Position numbers and translations under genes: made by a program
The notes under the pieces: model-generated
The model's database searches: none
What the model saw: the letters and a program-made list of their open reading frames with translations, nothing else
What the model was told of the DNA's origin: nothing
In this document: positions 57,726-64,000 of the stretch, piece by piece
Layout of the letters: every line of letters starts with the position of its first letter
Position numbering within the stretch: position 1 is the first letter of the stretch
DNA from: Deltaproteobacteria bacterium
GTDB taxonomy: Bacteria > Desulfobacterota > Binatia > HRBIN30 > JACQVA1
Assembly (NCBI GenBank): GCA_016178705.1
Contig: JACOST010000024.1
Span: forward strand, 62,001-126,000
Reading direction: 5' to 3'
Length of the DNA stretch: 64,000 nt

Positions 57726-58133
57726 ATGCACGCAAGCATTGGCGCGAGGCGCCCCGCGCGCTTCTTCTTCTACGGAACGCTACGCGACGCCGCGCGCGTG
57801 AACGCGGTGGTCGGCCCTGCTTCGGGTTGGCGACGAGTCGCCGCTGGTAGCATCAGCGGGCGCATGTACGACGTCGGACCGTATCCGGCGCTCCGCCCCG
57901 GGCGCACTGCCGCGGAGCGTGTGCGCGGCGTCGTGATCGAGTTCGCCAACGGCGCCGCGGCGCTGCCTCTGCTCGATGCATACGAAGAAGCCGTCGCGGC
58001 GACACTCTACGTTCGTCGCCGCTGTCGCGTGCGTCTGACTAACGGCCGGACCCTGACTGCCTGGGTGTACGTCTACAACCGCCCGGTGACCGGACTACAA
58101 CGGATTGCGGGCGGAGATTGGATGCATCGCTAG
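57726..58133 (+). CDS. Gamma-glutamylcyclotransferase-like protein (AIG2 fold)
   Basis: A 135-residue protein with the AIG2/GGCT signature FFYGTLRDAA near residue 15, a PYPALRPG turn, and LLDAYEEAV carrying the probable catalytic Glu, then strands YVRRRCRVRL and AWVYVYNR. The family cleaves gamma-glutamyl peptides or amines; the substrate is open. The ATG at 57726 starts 25 bases after hsdM, in the same direction, but there is no reason to link it to restriction. It is convergent with the broken surface-protein gene. Confidence 0.85.
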   Translation: MHASIGARRPARFFFYGTLRDAARVNAVVGPASGWRRVAAGSISGRMYDVGPYPALRPGRTAAERVRGVVIEFANGAAALPLLDAYEEAVAATLYVRRRCRVRLTNGRTLTAWVYVYNRPVTGLQRIAGGDWMHR

Positions 58134-58174
58134 GCAGGCGGTCTCCGGTGCCCTTAGCGCTGCGAGGAGACTAC

Positions 58175-60106
58175 CTATTCACGCACGATGGCGCTGCGGA
58201 CCTCGGTGGCCGAGTGGCCGCCGCTGTCGGTGAGGGCTGCGGCAATCGACAACACGCTCCCGGGTACTGCGCTCGCATTCGGCAATACGCGGATCTTCAC
58301 CGTGCCACTTGGCGCCGGCAGCCCGCTCCAGACGAGCTGCCCATCGACCCCGAGTCCCGCGTTGGGCACCGTGAGTTCCGTGGCGAGTCCCGCCGGCAAC
58401 GTCACCGAGAGATCGCCGCCTCCGCTGACGTTGCGATAGCGGATGAGCAGTTGCACCGTTAGCCCACGGTGTACGGCCGTCGGAGCGACGACGGAGAGCG
58501 TGAGTTCCCGCGAGGTCGCCGCGCTGGTCTCGTTGCTCGCGACCGTGTCGCGACTGGCAGCGGCGGCCGCACCAGTGCCGTCGGTAGCCGTGGCATCGGC
58601 CGAGAGGATGGCCGGCACCGACGCTTGCGGGTCGATCCGTGTCTTCACCACCAGCAGTCCCGACGGAACGGGAAGATTCAGCCACGTGAGCGACCCCGCA
58701 ACGATGCGACTGGGCGCCAATGAAGTCGAGAGAACTGTGACACCCGCAGGCAGCGCAAGCGTCACCTCGGCTCCGACAGCCGCGCCGGTATAGCGAACGA
58801 GCTAGGTCATCGTTCCACCCGGCACCGCTTTCCTTGGCGCGATCAGGGTCAGAAACAGTCCTGCGCGTTGACTTGCCCGCGGGCGCAACACGTCACTCGC
58901 CGCCACTTGCCGCCCGAATGCGTCGGCAAGCGTGGCACGGTTCTCAAGCGCGCTGGCGGCGGCAAGGCCGGGGTCGATCATCGCCTTGATCGTCGCCACG
59001 CCCGCGGGGCCCTTCGGCAAGGAGCCGGCGAAGAGAGTGACCGTTCGGCCGTTCACGAGTGTGGCCGCGCTCGCTGACACGCCGCGGATCGACAGGCCGG
59101 GTGGCAGCACGCTGGTGATCACCACGTTCGACGCATCACCCTTGCACGGATTCAACCACAGGAGCTGATAGAGGATTGCGCTCCCGAGCACCTCAGTGCC
59201 GGAATGGCGTATGCGGAATTGCAGCTCGCACCCGTTCATCGGGCAGGCGACCGCTTGGTAGTCGTCAAACCCCAGCACGCCGACTTCGGTCGCCATTCCC
59301 GTCAGCTTGTCGATCGCCCACAGTTTGTTCGCGTTGAGGCCCGCGCCCGCGCCGGTGGTACCATAGAGCTGCCCGAACTTGTCGAAGCTCAGCCCGCCCA
59401 TATCATCGATTGGAGCCGCCGACGGATCTTGCAGCGCTCCGACCAACGTACAGGAGCCGTCCGTCTTGTCGATGCTCGCCAACTCATCAAAGGTCCCACC
59501 CGTATTGCTCACCGCGTACAACTGGCCATCGAGCGGATCGAAGGCGAGGTCCTCGATATCATCGAGGCAGCCGCTGATCGGAACGTAGTCCTGTCCAGCG
59601 CCAAAGGCCCGCGGAATACGCGCTCCGCTGGTGGGATCGATCTGAATCAGCACGTCATCCTCGATCAGCCGCCGGTGGCTGCCGTAGAGGATGCCGGTGG
59701 CTGGTTCGAAGGTGAGGCCCTTCACATCGTCGAAGGTTACGAACCCGTCGATCCCGTCGCCGATGCCGAACAAACTTGGAAGAGCGGAGAAGGCAGCGGT
59801 CGCGCGATCGAGCGTCCCGAGACCATCGGCGGCAGCAGCGTGCAGCACGTTCCCCGCCGGCGGCAACGCAATGGCTGCGATGCTGATAGCAGTATCGGTT
59901 CGGTCCTTGGTCAAGCCGATTGTAGTCTCGAGGCCGGACGTCTTGTTGACGCTCACCAACACGTGATTGGTGTTCGAGACCGCGAAGCAAACGTTCGGGT
60001 CCAGCTGCGCGTGAGCGGCGGACGAGCCAATTGCGCCCGTGGCAACTGAACTCCCCAGCACCAGGGTGATCAAAACAAGCGGACGGTGTCGGACGGGCCA
60101 GTGCAT
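58175..60106 (-). pseudogene. Secreted beta-propeller/DUF11-like protein interrupted by an in-frame TAG
   Basis: The first part (to the TAG at 58802-58804) has a signal peptide (to about SSAAHAQ), a repetitive region with pieces such as GLTFEPATGILYGS, DLAFDPLDGQLYAVS and GLSFDKFGQLYGTT (a likely beta-propeller), and one beta-sandwich repeat with VLPPGLSIRGV. The same frame continues directly after the TAG with LVRYTGAAVGAEVTLALPAG and two further repeats to 58175. The repeat that spans the stop aligns with its neighbour (TVQLLIRY versus TMT-stop-LVRY), so the stop is a single-base change in a conserved strand. The gene ends in IVRE at 58175. ATG 60106 gives a clean signal peptide; 60118 is an alternative. 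Function unknown, probably surface adhesion. Confidence 0.7.
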
Positions 60107-60303
60107 GAAATACCCCATCTCCGCAGCGGACTCTTCTGTTCCTTGGTACCACGCGCTTCGCTACGCGAGCAACCATTATCCTGCGCCTTGCATTTCGACT
60201 CCGGCGCGTTTGGGCTTGTTACGGATGCCGTCGCGCGCTTGACTCAGCCGACCCTGAGCTATAACCCCGCACTCATTCTCGCGACTCACAACAAAGGATC
60301 TGC

Positions 60304-62370
60304 ATGCATCGCGCGCGCTTTGGAATGGTAGTCGGTTTGCTCCTCAGTCTCGCTGGCTGCGGGGGCAATTCGTCGACGCCGGTCGTGACACCGACGGCTT
60401 CGCACACAGCGACCATCGCCGTCGCCACTACGACCCCACTACCTTCGGCAACCGCCACTCCATCGGCGACGATCACCAACACGACCACAGCCACGCTTTC
60501 GCCCACGTGTGCCTGCACGCCAACCGCTTCGCCGACACAATCATTTACGGCAACGCCGAGCGTTACCCCGATTCCGACCGGTCCGATTGCATTGTTCTCC
60601 GCCGATGCGCTCAATCCCGCGAATCCGTTTCCGAGCGATCGGCTGCTCGACGACACTGGGCACGTCCACGTCACCGGCGCGCTGATTGGCGCGGATCTGC
60701 CCGCCGATCCGACCTTCGACACGGCCCGTGATCTCTCCAACACGGTTGCGGATCAGCTCACCGCGTTGACCGGCTTTAGCACCTTCGCGCCGATTCGAGT
60801 CAAGGTCGATCGCGCGGTGATCGTGCCGGAACTTGCGCAAGGCGATGTCGTGCTTCTGCAGCTTGATACGCTTCAGGATGCACCCGTCACGGTCGTGGCG
60901 GTTACTCCCGACATCAGCGGCGACTACGCCATCGAGATTCAACCGGTCGTGCCGCTGAAGCCGAAGACTCGCTACGTCTACGCCGTCACCCGCAATGCCG
61001 CGCACGACGCGGAGGGCCACGCACTCATTGCATCAGCGGACCTCAACGCGAGGCTGCACGGCCACGGCCCCGCCGACGCAGCGACAACCACTTGGGTGGC
61101 GACGCTCGCGCCGGTGCTGAGCAAGCTGCACGAGCGCTTCGGAACTACTATCGACGATGTCGTCGCGATCGACACGTTCACCACGCAGTCGATCGCCGAT
61201 GATTTGATCGCGATTCGCGACGTGTTCGACAGCGGCCGGCTGCCCGCCGCCGATCCGGTGTTCGACAACTCGCCAATCCGCGGCCTGACGCTCGGCGTGT
61301 TCGCCGAGGGTACCCCGGAGTTCCTAGACTTGATCGGCAGCGCCACGTCACCCAATGTCGCCGCGGTCGCCATCGGCGTGTTCGACTCGTACGATTTCCG
61401 CACCGCAGAGGGCATCTTCGATCCCGACCGCATTGCACTGCGCACGACGCCGAAGCAGAACCATCTCGATTTCTACATGACGATCCCGAAGGCCCCGCCA
61501 CCGCCGGGCGGCTACCCGATCACGATCTTCGGTCACGGGCTCGGGGGCAGTGGTCGCAACGCGGTCTTCGTCTCACAATTGATCGGCGACGCTCCGATGA
61601 TGGCAATCGGCATCTCCGATGTGCAACATGGACGGCGCGGCAGTATGGCGAACTTCTTCGTGCTCAGTAACGGCTTCATCACCCGCGAGAACTTCCGCCA
61701 GACCATCGTCGACTATTTGCAACTCGCGCGCATGATTCGCCACACCACCGTCGGCCCACTGGCGCAGGTCGACAAGACGCGCATCAACTATATGGGCGTC
61801 TCCCTCGGCGGCATCATGGGCACGCTTTACATGGGCGTCGAGCCGCTGGTGAAAGTCGGCATGCTCAGCGTCCCGGGCGGCGGATTGCCCAGCATCATTC
61901 AGTCGGTAGAGATCGGCAAACTGCTCAAACCGCTGATCGCGAACACCGCCGGCATCGCGCTCGACGACCCGCTGTTCCCGGTGTTCTTCTACCGCTTCAG
62001 TCAGCTCTCGCAGTGGTACATCGATCCGGCCGACCCGATCAATCTGGCCCCCTACATGCTCGACTCCACAAAGAGCCTGCCCGGCGTACCGCCAAAATTG
62101 ATCCTGATGCACGAAGGTATCGTCGACAACGTGCTACCCAATTTCACCACTGACGCGCTCGCCTTGGCGATGGGCCTGCCTGACGCGAAGGCGACTCACG
62201 GCTGCGCGTCATCCGACGGCTGCAGCGGCATCTGGCGCTTCGTGATGACGGAGTACGGTCAGCCCGAACTCTCCGGCCACGGCGTCACCGGCCTTATCCC
62301 CGAAGCCAGCGCGCAGGCCGGACACTTCTTAGTCACCGACGGTCACGAGATCAGTGACGCGGTTCCGTAA
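60304..62370 (+). CDS. Lipase-like lipoprotein (alpha/beta hydrolase with bacterial lipase N-domain)
   Basis: A 688-residue surface lipoprotein: signal and lipobox LLSLAGCGG, then a Thr/Ala/Pro-rich linker (about 25-90). A domain resembling the bacterial virulence-factor lipase N-terminus follows (LFSADALNPANPFPSDRLL, LTGFSTFAPIRVKVD), then an alpha/beta hydrolase with the oxyanion segment ITIFGHGLGGSG and the nucleophile MGVSLGGIMGTLYMG. The catalytic His is probably in SGHGVTGLIPEA or the C-terminal AGHFLVTDGHE. This matches VolA/Pla-1-type secreted lipases. AAAGGA precedes the ATG. It is divergent from the interrupted surface-protein gene. Substrate not shown by sequence. Confidence 0.82.
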   Translation: MHRARFGMVVGLLLSLAGCGGNSSTPVVTPTASHTATIAVATTTPLPSATATPSATITNTTTATLSPTCACTPTASPTQSFTATPSVTPIPTGPIALFSADALNPANPFPSDRLLDDTGHVHVTGALIGADLPADPTFDTARDLSNTVADQLTALTGFSTFAPIRVKVDRAVIVPELAQGDVVLLQLDTLQDAPVTVVAVTPDISGDYAIEIQPVVPLKPKTRYVYAVTRNAAHDAEGHALIASADLNARLHGHGPADAATTTWVATLAPVLSKLHERFGTTIDDVVAIDTFTTQSIADDLIAIRDVFDSGRLPAADPVFDNSPIRGLTLGVFAEGTPEFLDLIGSATSPNVAAVAIGVFDSYDFRTAEGIFDPDRIALRTTPKQNHLDFYMTIPKAPPPPGGYPITIFGHGLGGSGRNAVFVSQLIGDAPMMAIGISDVQHGRRGSMANFFVLSNGFITRENFRQTIVDYLQLARMIRHTTVGPLAQVDKTRINYMGVSLGGIMGTLYMGVEPLVKVGMLSVPGGGLPSIIQSVEIGKLLKPLIANTAGIALDDPLFPVFFYRFSQLSQWYIDPADPINLAPYMLDSTKSLPGVPPKLILMHEGIVDNVLPNFTTDALALAMGLPDAKATHGCASSDGCSGIWRFVMTEYGQPELSGHGVTGLIPEASAQAGHFLVTDGHEISDAVP

Positions 62371-62375
62371 AACTC

Positions 62376-62396
62376 GCTGATGGCTGGTGGCTGATC
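62376..62396. repeat. Three heptamer units (GCTGATG type)
   Basis: Three 7-base units follow one another just after the lipase-like gene's stop codon. The 282-base gap to lemA holds only this array and the palindromic element. Confidence 0.7.
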
Positions 62397-62457
62397 GTTA
62401 CGGACGATCAACGGTCGCCATCTCTCCAACCGCCATTGGACGGCTTTGCGCAAGGAG

Positions 62458-62586
62458 GCCCTCGATACGATCGCTTCGCGATCTACTCGGGCAAGCGGGT
62501 GGTAGGCTCTCCAAGAAGAAACCGATTCCCCGAGTAGTCGCACTGAGGAGAAGCCGAAGGCTTCGTATCGAAGGGCGGCGTATCGA
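62458..62586. repeat. Dispersed palindromic element, copy 3 (inverted, plus a partial)
   Basis: At 62458-62497 a partial, altered copy reads CTCGATACG and CTACTCGGGCAAGCGG on the plus strand. At 62526-62586 a full copy lies in reverse (CCCCGAGTAG, then GAAGCCGAAGGCTTCGTATC, GTATCGAG), almost identical to the element at 5843-5910. The two face each other like a larger inverted repeat. Confidence 0.8.
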
Positions 62587-62652
62587 GCGGCGGCTCTTTG
62601 TGTAGAGCTGTCTATCCGCCATACGCCATCAGCAGCGAGGCGAAGCGTCGCT

Positions 62653-63207
62653 TCAAAACGCGACCTTCGGGACCTGCTGCGCTTCCTTCGCGGCTTCGAA
62701 GTATTTCTCCTCGCTGAACCCGAACCAGTGAGCGAACGTCACCTGCGGGATCTTCTTGATGTAGATGTTGTACTCGCGCACGGTGTCGTTGTAGCGGCGG
62801 CGTTCGGTGGCGATGCGATTCTCGGTGCCGGCGAGTTCGTCCGACAGGCGCGCGAACTGGGCGTCGGCCTTCAGCTGCGGATACTGCTCGCTGATCACCA
62901 GCAAGCGCGAGAGCGCCGAGCCCAGATTCTCGGCCGCGTCGATCTTTTCCGAGCGTGAGCCGGCACCGATCAGCTTCGAGCGCGCGTCGGCGATACGCTC
63001 GAACACTTCCTTCTCGTGTCCGGCGTAACCCTTGGTGGTCTCGACCAGATTCGGAATCAAATCGTTGCGCCGTTGCAGTTGGTTCTCCACCTGCGCCCAC
63101 GTCGCGTCGACCTGCTCTTTGAGCGACACCATGGTGTTGTAACCGCAGCCGCTCACACTCGCCGCCAACAGCATCGCCAACCCGATTCGAGTGATCCGCA
63201 CGCGCAT
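62653..63207 (-). CDS. lemA: LemA family lipoprotein
   Basis: A 184-residue protein with lipobox ASVSGC followed by the LemA helical core: VDATWAQVENQLQRRNDLIP, NLVETTKGYAGHEKEVF, RIADARSKLIGA, SEQYPQLKADAQFARLSDEL and the end YNDTVREYNIYIKKIPQ. LemA proteins are membrane-anchored four-helix bundles of unclear role, often beside TPM-domain or HtpX protease genes; neither is seen here. The ATG at 63207 has GGGAGGG before it. Confidence 0.92.
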   Translation of the reverse strand: MRVRITRIGLAMLLAASVSGCGYNTMVSLKEQVDATWAQVENQLQRRNDLIPNLVETTKGYAGHEKEVFERIADARSKLIGAGSRSEKIDAAENLGSALSRLLVISEQYPQLKADAQFARLSDELAGTENRIATERRRYNDTVREYNIYIKKIPQVTFAHWFGFSEEKYFEAAKEAQQVPKVAF

Positions 63208-63331
63208 CACGCAGCCCTCCCTGCGCTTGGTGTCGTCCACTGCCCGCCGCGAGTCAAGCGCCGGCCCGGATGGATTCCCGCCAGAAGCACGCGGGACTGA
63301 CGGAGGGGGACAGGTGCGTCGTGATTGCTCG

Positions 63332-63643
63332 TCAGTATCCGAGCGCAAACAACAGGGCCGCGCGCACTTCCGTCATGCGTGGCGCGCTCAGGGTTGTGAT
63401 CAACGCCCCGATGCGGCCGCGTGAGACCGTTTGCACGTGATCCAAGTTGACCACACATTCTCGGGCCATCCCATCCCCCTTGCTGAGCATCACCTCCGAC
63501 GGGATCTCACGCACCGTCGAGGTGATCGGGGCGATGGTCACCTCTCCAAGATAGTCGAGCGCCGACTCGCGCGTGAGAATCACCACCGGGCGCTTCTTGT
63601 CCGGCGCCTGGAACCGATACCAGCGGACTTCACCTCGCCTCAT
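63332..63643 (-). CDS. mazF: MazF/PemK-type mRNA endonuclease toxin
   Basis: A 103-residue toxin. The start MRRGEVRWYRF, followed by KKRPVVILTRESAL, VTIAPITSTVREIPSEV and the strand CVVNLDHVQTV, give the PemK/MazF barrel, which cuts RNA at short sequences. The Arg of the KRPVVIL strand and the Ser/Thr of ITST are the usual active-site neighbours. The ATG at 63643 overlaps the antitoxin stop by four bases (ATGA), the standard order. Confidence 0.92.
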   Translation of the reverse strand: MRRGEVRWYRFQAPDKKRPVVILTRESALDYLGEVTIAPITSTVREIPSEVMLSKGDGMARECVVNLDHVQTVSRGRIGALITTLSAPRMTEVRAALLFALGY

Positions 63644-63873
63644 GGTTCGGGCCACGCCTGCTCGGACTCCCAGGCGTCGAACTCCCCGCGCCGCACCGGT
63701 TTTGCGCTGTAGCCGCGACGGTGCTTTTCTTCGAGTCGACGCAAATCCAACCGGCGCAGGGCGTCGCGGAACGCTCGGCGGGCAAAACCCGAGCGCGTAG
63801 TCCCCAGCTTGCGTGCGGCCCGATCGACCTTCGCAACCAGGTCATCCTCCAACGTCATTTGTACTGTTCGCAT
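63640..63873 (-). CDS. mazE: Ribbon-helix-helix antitoxin MazE-type
   Basis: A 77-residue protein with an N-terminal ribbon-helix-helix (VQMTLEDDLVAKVDRAARK, then TTRSGFARRAFRDALRR) for DNA binding and a C-terminal tail (SAKPVRRGEFDAWESEQAW) that would wrap the toxin. It precedes mazF in the same direction with an ATGA overlap, so the pair should autoregulate. The ATG at 63873 has a weak ribosome site; 63858 is an alternative. The 127 bases beyond it show no gene and no convincing promoter. Confidence 0.88.
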   Translation of the reverse strand: MRTVQMTLEDDLVAKVDRAARKLGTTRSGFARRAFRDALRRLDLRRLEEKHRRGYSAKPVRRGEFDAWESEQAWPEP

Positions 63874-64000
63874 GACCGTCGGCTATCACTATGACTGTAG
63901 CTATTCAACCCAACATTCGTAGAGCAGCGGGCGCTTTGTCGCGCCGCGCGTTGGCGCGCACGATCCGCGTCAATATCCGGCGCGCGGTGTCGCGCAAGTC

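Noticed and set aside
58802..58804. Reassigned TAG codon (recoding)
   Set aside because: Several intact genes in the window end in TAG, so general recoding is not supported; only local readthrough remains possible.
63874..64000. Promoter for mazEF (TTGAAT at 63903-63908)
   Set aside because: No acceptable -10 at proper spacing was found.

Overview
The window is GC-rich bacterial chromosome from a Gram-negative organism: it carries an outer-membrane LPS translocon gene (lptD), several lipoproteins with lipobox signals and PlsX-type phospholipid synthesis. Two adjacent acyl-CoA dehydrogenases, a metal-dependent amidohydrolase and a sulfotransferase, many short intergenic tandem repeats and no close gene-order match to model proteobacteria suggest an uncultured deltaproteobacteria-like lineage. 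Candidatus Binatota is my best guess, but it is an inference from gene content only. No rRNA, tRNA or CRISPR array was seen.

Layout. 282-4792 (+): acyl-CoA dehydrogenase pair, amidohydrolase, sulfotransferase. 4816-5805 (-): quinone oxidoreductase. 6116-8368 (+): aconitase. 8418-12447: cutA, a frameshifted GNAT acetyltransferase, a HAD/APP1-like protein, a REP-like palindrome, plsX and a flavin-type small protein. 12477-15359 (-): operon rplU-rpmA-obg-proB with a visible sigma70 promoter. 15640-25402 (+): three large PAS sensor histidine kinases (one hybrid with two receiver domains, one frameshifted, one with eight PAS domains). 25440-35166: a thiol-redox protein, radical SAM protein, acyltransferase, SDR, a putative aminopeptidase lipoprotein, a heterodimeric ABC exporter and an FG-GAP lipoprotein. 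35527-38150 (+): two tandem secreted, cysteine-containing paralogues of unknown function with their own promoter and a strong terminator.

38233-50871 (-): a long co-directional block argS, SPOR protein, complete trpEGDCFBA, folC, lptD. 50872-57700: an accessory island with a Cys-rich orphan, a truncated remnant of a PLD-type helicase, and a type I restriction operon hsdR-hsdS-X-Y-hsdM. X (BECR-nuclease-like) and Y (DUF2283) look like a toxin-antitoxin pair placed between the specificity and modification genes. All five genes overlap or nearly touch. 57726-64000: a gamma-glutamylcyclotransferase-like protein, a beta-propeller surface protein broken by an in-frame TAG, a lipase-like lipoprotein, LemA and a mazEF module.

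A cross-cutting feature is a set of short tandem repeats, mostly of 7-base units, filling intergenic gaps at several loci. The same type of repeat is also inserted at the same place inside the ATPase domains of two of the histidine kinases, where one copy coincides with a frameshift. A second dispersed palindromic element (about 65 bases) occurs at three loci. The best candidate for an undescribed system is the hsd operon with its embedded toxin-like pair; the secreted paralogue pair is the second.
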